Part shown: positions 32,577 to 40,413 of the stretch, piece after piece
Layout of the letters: each line of letters starts with the position of its first letter
Numbering within the stretch: the first letter of the stretch is position 1
Source: Nocardioides marinus
GTDB lineage: Bacteria; Actinomycetota; Actinomycetes; Propionibacteriales; Nocardioidaceae
Assembly: GCF_013408145.1 (NCBI RefSeq)
Contig: NZ_JACBZI010000001.1
Span: 558,001-622,000, forward strand
DNA length: 64,000 nucleotides
Reading direction: 5' to 3'
Program-made: the position numbers and the translations under genes
The notes under the pieces: generated by a model
What the model was told of the DNA's origin: nothing
What the model saw: the letters and a program-made list of their open reading frames with translations, nothing else
Database searches by the model: none

Positions 32577-34373
32577 GACCTCGACCGAGGCCTGCATGAC
32601 CCCGCCGGGGTCGACGGAGCGACGCACCTCGGCGACCCGGGCCCAGGCACCCGCCCCGAACGCGTCCGCGCACGCCCCGGGCTGCGGTCCCGGCTCGTCG
32701 GTGAAGGTCAGCGACCGACCGGCGACCCCCCAGGGCCGCATCGCGGCGAGCACGGCCGCCGAGTCGCGCTGGACCGCCGCGAACGCCTCCGGGGTCGGGG
32801 CGACCCCGACGCAGTGCAGCACCAGGTCACCGGCCAGCGACCCGAGCGCCCCGGCCGACTCCGGCGCGCGGCCGAACGCTCCGCCGACGTGGCGCAGCTC
32901 GGTGAACATCAACCCCGACGGCTCGAGCGAGGCCCGGGCGAAGGCGGCCGCACCGGCCACGTCGAGGTGCCGGAGCACCGCGTGCGCGGTGCCGGCCGGC
33001 GTCGGGGCCGGCGGGTCCATGTGCACGTCGAGCAGCGCGGGTGCAGGCACCCGGCCGAAGGTGTCCAGCTCGGGTGCGAGGTCGCGCAGCGGCGACAGCA
33101 GCCGGGAGGCCTCGGCGTCGCCCTCCAGCACGGCCCCGTCGATGACGACGACGTCGCGCCCGGACAGGAACGGCGGCAGCTCCGGGATCGGCGGGAAGTG
33201 CATCACCCGCAGCGAGGTCGTCACCGACTCGGGCAGGCCCTGGACCCAGCGGGCCCAGCCCGAGACCACGCGGTCGGTGGCCGACGCGTCCCACAGCAGC
33301 ATCCCGGCGTGCACGTCGGGGTGGGGGAGCAGGTCGATCTCCAGCGCGACGACGACACCGAGGTTGCCCCCGGCGCCGCGCACGGCCCAGAACAGCTCGG
33401 TCTCCTCGGTCGCCGAGCACCGCACCAGCCGGCCGTCGGGGGTGACCAGCTCGACGGCGCGGACGTGGTTGACGGCCAGGCCGTGCTGGCGGCCGTAGAA
33501 CGACATCCCGCCCGAGAGCGTGTAGCCGACGACGCCCACGTCGGGCGCGCTGCCGTGGGCCGCGGTGAGGCCGTGCTCGGCGGCGGCCCGCACCACCGGC
33601 GCCCAGGTGGTGCCGCCGACGACGCGGGCGGTGCGCGCCGCGCCGTCGACCTGTACGCCGGTGAGCTCGTGCATCCGCAGCAGCAGCGAGCCCGCGAGCC
33701 GGCCCTGGAGCGGCGCCGCGCCGTGGCCGGTGCTCTGCGGGGCCACCCGCAGGCCGAGCCGGCGGGCGGTGCGGACGAGGGCGACGACCTCCTCGACCGT
33801 GTGCGGTGTCGCCACGGCGGCGGGTCGCTGGTCGACGGCGAGGTTCCAGGGCACCCGGGCGGCGTCGTACTCGGGGGTGCCGGGCAGGTGCACCCGGCCC
33901 GGCGCGGCCCCGAGCAGGGCGGTGTGGTCGGGCGCGGTGTGGTCGGGCTCGGTGCGGTGGGTGGTGGTGGTCATGGGGTTCTCTCTCGTGAGGGGTCCCG
34001 GGGTCCCCGGGGTGGTGGGTGCCGGCCCGGTCGGGCGGCAGGCGGTGCCGTCGAGGCGCACCAGCAGCCCCGGCGGGGTCAGCTGCTCGACCTGCTCGAC
34101 GGTGAGGAGCGGCCTCGCGCCGGTCTGGGCGAAGCGCTCGGTGAGCACGTCGAGGACCGGCCCGATCCGGTCGTGGTCGACGGTGGTGACCCGCAGGCTG
34201 GCCAGGTCGTCCGGGCCGAGCCCGGCAGCGGCCAGGCAGCCCTCGATCCCCGCCAGGCTCAGGGCGAGCTGGGCGGCCGGGTCGTCCTCGTGCAGCAGCC
34301 GGCCGTGCCCGTCCAGGGAGGCCTGGGGCGGGAGCGGGATCGGGCTGCCGGTCGGGGTGGGCGTGCTGGTCAC
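32571..34373 (-). CDS. RidA-like domain fused to a BBE-type FAD oxidoreductase
   Basis: Single open frame of 600 codons holding two proteins that are normally separate. Residues 1-120 look like a shortened RidA/Rid-family domain (AQLALSLAGIEGCLAAAGL, VLDVLTERFAQTGARPLLTV, LLVRLDGTA); RidA proteins hydrolyse reactive enamine/imine intermediates. After a Pro/Thr linker, residues 134-600 are a berberine-bridge-type FAD-linked oxidase: VVALVRTARRLGLRVAPQST, then GHG with the expected FAD-linking His, GYTLSGGMSFYGRQHGLAVN, AVRGAGGNLGVVVALEI. The second covalent Cys of classical members is absent. An internal ATG at 33974 (MTTTTHRTE) has GAGAGAG upstream and may start a separate flavoprotein. It is divergent from the LuxR gene and probably controlled by it. 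Confidence 0.75.
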   Translation of the reverse strand: MTSTPTPTGSPIPLPPQASLDGHGRLLHEDDPAAQLALSLAGIEGCLAAAGLGPDDLASLRVTTVDHDRIGPVLDVLTERFAQTGARPLLTVEQVEQLTPPGLLVRLDGTACRPTGPAPTTPGTPGPLTRENPMTTTTHRTEPDHTAPDHTALLGAAPGRVHLPGTPEYDAARVPWNLAVDQRPAAVATPHTVEEVVALVRTARRLGLRVAPQSTGHGAAPLQGRLAGSLLLRMHELTGVQVDGAARTARVVGGTTWAPVVRAAAEHGLTAAHGSAPDVGVVGYTLSGGMSFYGRQHGLAVNHVRAVELVTPDGRLVRCSATEETELFWAVRGAGGNLGVVVALEIDLLPHPDVHAGMLLWDASATDRVVSGWARWVQGLPESVTTSLRVMHFPPIPELPPFLSGRDVVVIDGAVLEGDAEASRLLSPLRDLAPELDTFGRVPAPALLDVHMDPPAPTPAGTAHAVLRHLDVAGAAAFARASLEPSGLMFTELRHVGGAFGRAPESAGALGSLAGDLVLHCVGVAPTPEAFAAVQRDSAAVLAAMRPWGVAGRSLTFTDEPGPQPGACADAFGAGAWARVAEVRRSVDPGGVMQASVEVG

Positions 34374-34402
34374 GTCTCCACCGTCGGGCCCGTGGGGTGC
34401 GG

Positions 34403-34474
34403 TGGACCATCCCGCAGATGCGGGGTCTTTCCGGGTGGGGACCCTGGGTGGGCTGGACCACCCAGATTTGTGGG
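34403..34474. promoter_or_regulatory. Two repeated dyads between the flavoprotein and LuxR genes
   Basis: TGGACCA followed by CCCGCAGATGCGGG (dyad 34411-34424) and, 50 bp later, TGGACCA followed by CCCAGATTTGTGGG (dyad 34461-34474). The repeated heptamer plus dyad in a divergent regulator region suggests two binding sites for the adjacent LuxR protein. Confidence 0.5.
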
Positions 34475-34510
34475 ATGCCGGGTGCGCCGGGTGCTCCGCA
34501 CAATCGATGC

Positions 34511-35650
34511 GTGCCCCCCACGACCCTGACGCCGCTCGCCGTCGAGCGGGTGACCCGCGACGTCGACTGCCTGTCGCGGGCCGGCCTGTGCGTCGATGAG
34601 TTCTTCGCGGAGGTGCTGGACTCCCTGGGCCGGGTGCTGCCCACCGAGGGGGCCTGCGTGGCCACCGCGGACCCGGCGACCGGACTGGTCACCAGCTCGC
34701 GGAAGTACGGCGACCTCGTGCACCGCAACACCCACGACCACGAGTGGGGGCTGCGGGAGTTCGGCGACGTCGAGGAGACGACGTTCGTACGGATGACCGA
34801 GACGGGCCGGGTCGCCGCCTCGGTCCACCAGGTGACCGGCGGCGACGTGGCCGCCTCACGCCGGATGGCGGAGTTCATGCGGCCCTACTTCGGCTTCGAC
34901 GACGAGCTGCGCGGGCTCTTCCTCGAGGACGGCCGCTGCTGGGGCGCGGTCGCGATGTTCCGCGGCGACGGCGACCACTTCACGCCGGGCGAGGTCGACC
35001 TGCTCGCCGGGCTGTCCCCGTTCCTCGCCCGCGGGGTGCGGTCGGGGCTGCTGGCCTCGGCGGCGGAGGTCCTCCCCGGTGAGCGGCCGCACGGTCCCGG
35101 GGTCGTGATCGTGGGTCGCGACGGCGAGGTGCTGCAGATGAGCCTCGGCGCCGAGGCGTGGATCGAGGAGCTCGTGACCGGCGCCCACAGCGGTGCCGCG
35201 ATCAGTGCGGTGGCCGCCCTGGTCGGGGCCGCGCGCCGCTACGCCGCGGGGGAGACGACCACGCCGCCGCGCTCACGGCTGCGGGCGCGCAACGGCATGT
35301 GGCTGGTGCTCAACGCGACGCCCCTCACCGGGCCCGACGGGCTCACCGACCAGGTCGTGGTGACGATCGAGGAGGCCCGCCCACCGGAGATCGTGCCGCT
35401 CGTGGTGGCGGCCTTCGACCTCACCGCGCGGGAGCGCGACGTCACCCAGCTGGTCCTCCAGGGGGTGGACACCAAGGAGATCGCGGCGACGCTGCACCTG
35501 TCGACGTACACGGTGCAGGACCACCTCAAGGCGGTCTTCACCAAGGCCGACGTGCGCAGCCGCCGGGAGCTGGTCTCCCGGGTCTTCTTCGACCAGTACC
35601 AGCCCCGCTTCGGCGAGGAGGTCGGCGTGGACGGGTGGTACGTCTCCTAG
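34511..35650 (+). CDS. LuxR-family transcriptional regulator
   Basis: 379-residue regulator. The C-terminal LuxR helix-turn-helix spans about residues 303-357 (FDLTARERDVTQLVLQGVDT, KEIAATLHLSTYTVQDHLKA). The N-terminal 200 residues resemble a GAF-like sensory domain, and DGEVLQMSLGAEAWIEEL, then RLRARNGMWLVLNATPL, look PAS-like. The GTG at 34511 follows CACAAT by six bases (leaderless pattern). It is divergent from the RidA-flavoprotein gene with two dyads in between, so it most likely controls that gene. Small-molecule sensing by the N-terminal part is inference. Confidence 0.85.
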   Translation: MPPTTLTPLAVERVTRDVDCLSRAGLCVDEFFAEVLDSLGRVLPTEGACVATADPATGLVTSSRKYGDLVHRNTHDHEWGLREFGDVEETTFVRMTETGRVAASVHQVTGGDVAASRRMAEFMRPYFGFDDELRGLFLEDGRCWGAVAMFRGDGDHFTPGEVDLLAGLSPFLARGVRSGLLASAAEVLPGERPHGPGVVIVGRDGEVLQMSLGAEAWIEELVTGAHSGAAISAVAALVGAARRYAAGETTTPPRSRLRARNGMWLVLNATPLTGPDGLTDQVVVTIEEARPPEIVPLVVAAFDLTARERDVTQLVLQGVDTKEIAATLHLSTYTVQDHLKAVFTKADVRSRRELVSRVFFDQYQPRFGEEVGVDGWYVS

Positions 35651-35667
35651 CCCCCCCCGCCGGGGGC
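35650..35667. terminator. Hairpin between luxR and msrB
   Basis: GCCCCC-CCCGCC-GGGGGC forms a 6-bp G/C stem starting at the last base of the LuxR stop codon and ending two bases before the msrB stop. A compact bidirectional terminator is likely. Confidence 0.5.
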
Positions 35668-35668
35668 C

Positions 35669-36088
35669 TCAGCCCGCCACCGGCCCCGACCCGTCGGCCG
35701 GCTCGAGGGTCAGGCTGACGGAGTTGATGCAGTAGCGGTCGCCGGTGGGGGTGCCGTAGCCGTCGGGGAAGACGTGTCCGAGGTGGGAGCCGCACGCCCG
35801 GCACAGCACCTCGACGCGGCGCATGCCGTGCGAGGTGTCCTCGCGCTCCTCCACCGTGTCGGGGACGGCCTGGTAGAACGACGGCCAGCCGCAGCCGGAG
35901 TGGAACTTGGTCTCGGACTCGAAGAGCTTCGCGTCGCACGCCTTGCACCGGTAAACCCCGACGGTCTCGGTGTCGGTCAGTCGGCCCACGAAGGCCCGCT
36001 CGGTGCCGGCCTCGCGCAGCACGGCGTACTCGGTCGGCGAGAGCTCGGCCCGCCACTGCTCGTCGGTCTTCTCCACGTCGTACCCCAT
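35669..36088 (-). CDS. msrB: Peptide-methionine (R)-S-oxide reductase
   Basis: MsrB, 139 residues, reduces methionine-R-sulfoxide in proteins after oxidative damage. The zinc-binding pairs CKAC (48-51) and CRAC (96-99) are present, the resolving Cys is C66 in HSGCGWPSFY, and the catalytic Cys is C120 in DRYCINSVSL. Length and motifs are complete. The ATG at 36088 is leaderless by pattern: TACCGT lies seven bases upstream on the minus strand. Thioredoxin would be the reductant. Confidence 0.95.
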   Translation of the reverse strand: MGYDVEKTDEQWRAELSPTEYAVLREAGTERAFVGRLTDTETVGVYRCKACDAKLFESETKFHSGCGWPSFYQAVPDTVEEREDTSHGMRRVEVLCRACGSHLGHVFPDGYGTPTGDRYCINSVSLTLEPADGSGPVAG

Positions 36089-36221
36089 GGCCACCACGGT
36101 AGTCCGCCGCCCCAGCCCGCCCCCGCGCCCGAGGTGACGAACCCGTGACGGCTCCCCCCTTGGGGCCCTCGACGCCGCCTCGGCGCTCCTCACCCGGATG
36201 GGGGCGTTGACCAAGTAAAGA

Positions 36222-36233
36222 GAACAGTTGTTC
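36222..36233. promoter_or_regulatory. Palindromic operator before the desaturase operon
   Basis: GAACA-GT-TGTTC is a perfect 12-bp palindrome in the only AT-rich stretch of this intergenic region. TTGACC (36207-36212) sits just upstream as a possible -35, with the palindrome lying where the spacer and -10 would be. TetR-type regulators such as DesT bind similar inverted repeats before desaturase/reductase operons in Pseudomonas; the match is from memory. Confidence 0.5.
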
Positions 36234-36280
36234 ACTGGGTCGGGTCACGGGCGGGTCCACGGCGAGACGACGGAGGTCAG

Positions 36281-37375
36281 ATGACGAGCACGATCCCCTG
36301 GGAGCGGGTGCGGCAGGCCGGCTCGAAGCTGACCACGCCGCTGCACCCCGACGACTACCTGAGGTTCATCAACCCGCTGTGGAGCCAGCGCGAGCTGCGC
36401 GGGCGCATCGAGAAGGTGGTCGAGGAGACCGAGGACGCCGCCACGCTCGTGATCCGTCCCGGCTGGGGCTGGCGCTTCGACCACCGCCCCGGCCAGTACG
36501 TCGGGATCGGCGTCCAGGTCGACGGCCGGTTCCAGTGGCGCTCCTACTCCATCTCCTCGGCGCCCCGGCGCTCCGGGCGCCACATCGCGATCACGATCCG
36601 CGCCATGCCCGAGGGCAAGCTGTCGGGCCACCTGGTGAGCCTGACGCCGGGCACCATCGTCCGGCTGGCGGCCCCCGAGGGCGACTTCGTCCTGCCGGAC
36701 CCGCCTCCGGCGCGGATGCTGTTCCTGGTGGGGGGCAGCGGGGTCACCCCGGTGATGGCGATGCTGCGCACCATGGACCGCCGCGGCCACCTCGGACCTG
36801 AGGGGACCGAGGTGGTCATGCACTACTCCAGCCCCACCGAGGAGCGGATGATCTTCCGCGACGAGCTGCTGGCGCTGGAGGAGAAGCACGACTCCTTCCA
36901 CCTGCACCGCCTGCACACCGACACCGAGGGGATGCTCGAGCTCGCCCACGCCGAGCGTGGTCTCGACGCCTTCTGCCCCGACTGGCGCGAGCGCGAGACC
37001 TACGCCTGCGGGCCGGCGCCGATGCTCGACGCGATCACCGAGCACTTCGAGCGAGAGGGGCTCGAGGAGCAGCTGCACCTCGAGCGCTTCACCCTGCAGC
37101 TCGGCGGCGAGGGCGGGGAGGGCGGCACGCTGACCTTCCGCAACAGCAACAAGACGATCGAGGCCGACGGCGCCACCACCGTCCTCGAGGCGGGCGAGCA
37201 GGCCGGCGTCGGCATGCCCTACGGCTGCCGGATGGGCATCTGCCACACCTGCACCCTCACCCTCGTCTCGGGCCGGGTCCGCGACCTGCGCAACGGCGAT
37301 GAGTTCGACCAGACCAACGAGCAGGTGCAGACCTGCGTGACCGCCGCCGTCGGCGACTGCACCTTCGACATCTGA
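36281..37375 (+). CDS. FAD/NAD(P)/2Fe-2S reductase for the desaturase
   Basis: Electron-transfer protein of 364 residues that passes electrons from NAD(P)H through FAD and a 2Fe-2S centre. FAD-binding RSYSISSAP near residue 87, NAD-binding VGGSGVTPVMAML near 150, CGPAPM, and a C-terminal plant-type ferredoxin domain with CRMGICHTC near 316-324 and the fourth Cys in QTCVT. Fourteen bases after it starts the desaturase gene, so it is the likely reductase partner, as in Rv3230c-DesA3 of mycobacteria. ATG 36281 follows GGAGG by four bases. Confidence 0.9.
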   Translation: MTSTIPWERVRQAGSKLTTPLHPDDYLRFINPLWSQRELRGRIEKVVEETEDAATLVIRPGWGWRFDHRPGQYVGIGVQVDGRFQWRSYSISSAPRRSGRHIAITIRAMPEGKLSGHLVSLTPGTIVRLAAPEGDFVLPDPPPARMLFLVGGSGVTPVMAMLRTMDRRGHLGPEGTEVVMHYSSPTEERMIFRDELLALEEKHDSFHLHRLHTDTEGMLELAHAERGLDAFCPDWRERETYACGPAPMLDAITEHFEREGLEEQLHLERFTLQLGGEGGEGGTLTFRNSNKTIEADGATTVLEAGEQAGVGMPYGCRMGICHTCTLTLVSGRVRDLRNGDEFDQTNEQVQTCVTAAVGDCTFDI

Positions 37376-37389
37376 CCGGAAGGACCACC

Positions 37390-38625
37390 ATGGCCATCAG
37401 TGACGTCACCGAGTACATGCACCTCACCGACGAGCAGGTCGAGGAGCTCGGCCGTGAGCTCGACAGGATCCGCGAGGAGGTGGAGGCCTCCCGGGGCGCC
37501 GACGACGCGGCGTACATCCACCGGATGATCAAGGTGCAGCGCGGGCTGGCCGCCGCCGGGCGGCTCACGCTCATGCTCACCCCGCACTCCAGGAAGACCC
37601 GCGTCCCCGGTGCGGTCGCCGGGGCCGCGCTGCTCGGCCTGGCCAAGATCCTCGAGAACATGGAGATCGGCCACAACGTCATGCACGGGCAGTGGGACTG
37701 GATGAACGACCCGGAGATCCACTCCTCCAACTGGGAGTGGGACACCGCTCAGCCGGCCGAGCAGTGGAAGCACTCCCACAACTACGTGCACCACCAGTTC
37801 ACCAACGTGCTCGGCTACGACAACGACATCGGCTACGGCATCCTGCGGATGGCCCGCGAGCAGCGCTGGAACCCCGCCAACCTGGGGCAGCCGGTCTACA
37901 ACGCGGCGCTGGCCACGCTGTTCCAGTGGGGCGTCGCCCTGCACGACCTCGACATCGAGCGCATCCGCAAGGGCGAGAAGGACCCCGCGGAGATGAAGCG
38001 GCAGCTGGGCCAGATCCTGCGCAAGGGACGCAACCAGATCCTCAAGGACTACGTCGTCTACCCGGCGCTGTCCGGGCCGCGGTGGCGCACCACGCTCACC
38101 GCCAACGCGACCGCCAACCTCACCCGCAACCTGTGGTCCTACGTCATCATCTTCTGCGGTCACTTCCCCGACGGGGCGATGCACTTCACCGAGGAGGAGA
38201 TCGAGGACGAGACCCGCGCCGAGTGGTACCTCCGGCAGATCCTCGGCGCCGCCAACTTCGAGGGCGGTCCGCTGCTGCACATCCTCTCGGGCAACCTCGG
38301 CTTCCAGATCGAGCACCACCTCTTCCCCGACCTGCCGAGCAACCGGTACGCCGAGATCGCCGAGCGCGTGAAGGAGCTCTGCGCCCAGTACGACATCCCC
38401 TACACCATCGGACCGCTGCACAAGCAGTACGGCCAGGCGCTGCGCACGATCATGAAGCTCTCGTTGCCCAACCGGTTCACCAGCTCCGACAAGCCGCCGC
38501 AGCCGCCGACCCGACCCGACTCGGTGGAGGCGCCGCCGGTCGACAAGGGCCGCAAGTCCGACGCCGAGCGGCCGCCGCGGCGCAGCGAGCTCGGCGGGTG
38601 GTCCCGCCAGCAGCGGGCGTCGTAG
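37390..38625 (+). CDS. Membrane fatty-acid (acyl-CoA) desaturase
   Basis: Membrane di-iron desaturase, 411 residues, introducing a cis double bond into fatty acyl chains with O2 and electrons from the gene upstream. Histidine boxes: GHNVMHGQW near residue 95, HSHNYVHHQ near 128, and QIEHHLFPDLP near 305. Hydrophobic stretches near the first box (GAVAGAALLGLAKIL) and around WSYVIIFCGHFPDG suit the family, though membrane segments are few. GGAAGGA is five bases before the ATG. Most similar in layout to mycobacterial DesA3 (stearoyl-CoA delta9 desaturase). Regulation through the palindrome at 36222 would tie it to membrane lipid state. Confidence 0.92.
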   Translation: MAISDVTEYMHLTDEQVEELGRELDRIREEVEASRGADDAAYIHRMIKVQRGLAAAGRLTLMLTPHSRKTRVPGAVAGAALLGLAKILENMEIGHNVMHGQWDWMNDPEIHSSNWEWDTAQPAEQWKHSHNYVHHQFTNVLGYDNDIGYGILRMAREQRWNPANLGQPVYNAALATLFQWGVALHDLDIERIRKGEKDPAEMKRQLGQILRKGRNQILKDYVVYPALSGPRWRTTLTANATANLTRNLWSYVIIFCGHFPDGAMHFTEEEIEDETRAEWYLRQILGAANFEGGPLLHILSGNLGFQIEHHLFPDLPSNRYAEIAERVKELCAQYDIPYTIGPLHKQYGQALRTIMKLSLPNRFTSSDKPPQPPTRPDSVEAPPVDKGRKSDAERPPRRSELGGWSRQQRAS

Positions 38626-38985
38626 ATGCTGCGCGGTCTCAGTCGTGCCGTCGACCCGGTCTCCGCGCCGTTCGCGTGGGAGGCCGGGGCCGACGGCCGT
38701 CGCGAGCTGGTCGGCGTCCGCGTGACCCAGTGCGCTCTCTCCCGCATCTGCGGGGCGTGCGCGGAGTCGCTCGGGCGGCCGATCGCCTTCGTCGGGGACG
38801 ACCTCGAGGTGGCCCGCAACGCCTTCCACGCCCCGCCGCTGCACGAGGCGTGCGCGGAGGGCCTGGCCGCGGCCGAGCCGTCGTGGCGGGTGGTCCGCAC
38901 GGCCGCCTTCGAGTTCGTCCGCCCCACCAAGGACGACCTGGACCGGCGACCCACCTTCCAGCCCAGCGCGCTCCTCGCTGACTGA
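38626..38985 (+). CDS. Small Cys-rich protein in the desaturase operon
   Basis: 119-residue protein, not recognised. Its ATG directly follows the TAG of the desaturase gene with no gap, so it is translationally coupled to it. Four Cys and a His are arranged as QCALSRICGAC near residue 37 and LHEAC about 30 residues later, which could bind a metal or an iron-sulfur centre. No membrane segment or signal peptide is seen. A role in assembling or protecting the di-iron desaturase system is only inference from position. Confidence 0.65.
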   Translation: MLRGLSRAVDPVSAPFAWEAGADGRRELVGVRVTQCALSRICGACAESLGRPIAFVGDDLEVARNAFHAPPLHEACAEGLAAAEPSWRVVRTAAFEFVRPTKDDLDRRPTFQPSALLAD

Positions 38986-39001
38986 CTCCGATCATCGACC
39001 G

Positions 39002-39015
39002 GGTCTCGACAGGCT
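39002..39015 (+). repeat. Dispersed repeat copy between converging genes
   Basis: GGTCTCGACAGGCT, identical over 14 bases to the copy inside hrpA. It lies in the 43-base gap between the Cys-rich protein gene and the Eis-like gene. Confidence 0.5.
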
Positions 39016-39028
39016 GGCGCCGGAGCGA

Positions 39029-40321
39029 TCAGAACCCCGTGCGGCAGTACGGCGCGGGGCCGGCGTGGTCGGCCATCGCGGCGAACGTCTCCACGTCCGG
39101 CCCGGTGACCCGGCCGGCGGCCGCCATGGTCGGCACCAGCCGGTCGCCGAGGTAGAGCGTGGCCAGGGTCTCGGCGGACAGCGCGACGCCGGGGGAGTCC
39201 TCGGTGCGCTCGACCCGGGCGCGCCCCTTGTCGGTGCTGATCCGCCAGCGCCCGGCGATGTGTCCCAGGTCGTCGGCGACCTCCAGCACCACCGAGGCGT
39301 CCTCGCGCCACGGCCGGGCCTCGAGCGCGGTCGGGAGGTCCAGGATGCGCAGCCAGAGCATGTCGCGCTGCTCCTTGGTCTCGACCGTGCGCGGGTCGAC
39401 CACCGCGTGGTCGAGCGGGTCGTCGAGGAGCACCCGGGCCCGGACGTGGGAGATCAGGTCCACGTCGGCGAGGAACTGCCACAGCCGCAGGTGCGCAGCA
39501 GGTGTCAGCGCGACCATGTCGGCGACGCGGATGTGGTGCTGGTCGTGGGTCTCGCCCTCCTTGACCCGGTAGGTGCAGTAGCCGTCCGCACGTCCGTCGG
39601 CGTCGAGGTGCAGCACCGTGGACAGCACCCGGTCCGGCCCGCCGGTCTCCCAGTTGAAGTCGCCGCTGAAGACCTGCTCGTAGAACGCGGGCCGCGCGAC
39701 CTCGCCGCGGGTGCGGGCCAGGTGCTCGGCGTACACCTCGCGCGTGAGCGGGTAGGCGTCCTTGGGCTCGACCAGCTGCAGCGAGCCCGGCTCGTCGGTG
39801 GCGTCGTGGCGCAGCCGGAACCGACCGGGCCGCACGTCCACCTCGACCGAGCGCAGCCGGGTGGCCGGGCCGAACCCGAACCGTCCGTAGATCGACCCCT
39901 CCGAGACGGTGAGCGCGGCCAGCGGGACGCCCTTCGCGGCGGCGTCGGCGAGGTCCTCGCTCATCAACCTCCTGAGCAGTCCACGACGGCGGTGCGTCGG
40001 TGCGACCGTCACGTCGGTGATCATCCGCAGCGGCAGCAGCTCGGGGCCGCCGACGTTCATCTCCTGGTCCCAGGAGGAGAAGGTCGCCACCGGCCGCGAC
40101 GGGCCGGCCACGGTCGAGCGCGGCCGCGCGAAGCGGAACGTGACGTCGTCGGCGCGGCTGTGGGTCAGCCACCGCTTGCGCTTCTCCTCGTCGAGACGAC
40201 CCTCGAGAAACGCGGTGCTCCACGCGTCGCCGTAGGCGTGCAGCGCGGCGAGGGTCTCCTCGTCGGTGGCGTGCACGTCGAGGGTGCCGAGGATCAGGTC
40301 CGGATGGGCGTCGTTGCTCAC
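39029..40321 (-). CDS. Eis-family GNAT N-acetyltransferase
   Basis: 430-residue acetyltransferase of the Eis family, two GNAT-like regions plus a sterol-carrier-like C-terminal domain. Acetyl-CoA site: MITDVTVAPTHRRRGLLRRL near residue 115, then SEGSIYGRFGFGPAT with the likely catalytic Tyr. The chain ends in Gly-Phe, and the free C-terminal carboxylate of this Phe is the general base in Eis proteins. Mycobacterial Eis acetylates amines at several positions, including aminoglycosides and protein lysines; the natural substrate here is unknown. GTG 40321 has TACGGT seven bases upstream (minus strand), so it is probably leaderless. Confidence 0.88.
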   Translation of the reverse strand: MSNDAHPDLILGTLDVHATDEETLAALHAYGDAWSTAFLEGRLDEEKRKRWLTHSRADDVTFRFARPRSTVAGPSRPVATFSSWDQEMNVGGPELLPLRMITDVTVAPTHRRRGLLRRLMSEDLADAAAKGVPLAALTVSEGSIYGRFGFGPATRLRSVEVDVRPGRFRLRHDATDEPGSLQLVEPKDAYPLTREVYAEHLARTRGEVARPAFYEQVFSGDFNWETGGPDRVLSTVLHLDADGRADGYCTYRVKEGETHDQHHIRVADMVALTPAAHLRLWQFLADVDLISHVRARVLLDDPLDHAVVDPRTVETKEQRDMLWLRILDLPTALEARPWREDASVVLEVADDLGHIAGRWRISTDKGRARVERTEDSPGVALSAETLATLYLGDRLVPTMAAAGRVTGPDVETFAAMADHAGPAPYCRTGF

Positions 40322-40413
40322 GGGCCCCACCGTAGGAGCGCCGCGGCTGCCGGTGCCAGGCAATTGCCGCCGGATGGTGCCCCGGCGTCGGCGTCAGCGC
40401 CTAGGGTCGCGCC

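Noticed and set aside
33974..34373. Frameshift or lost stop codon making an artificial RidA-flavoprotein fusion.
   Set aside because: The frame is open without any disturbance and the linker is ordinary Pro/Thr sequence, so I kept it as one gene and noted the internal start. A sequencing error cannot be excluded from this window alone.
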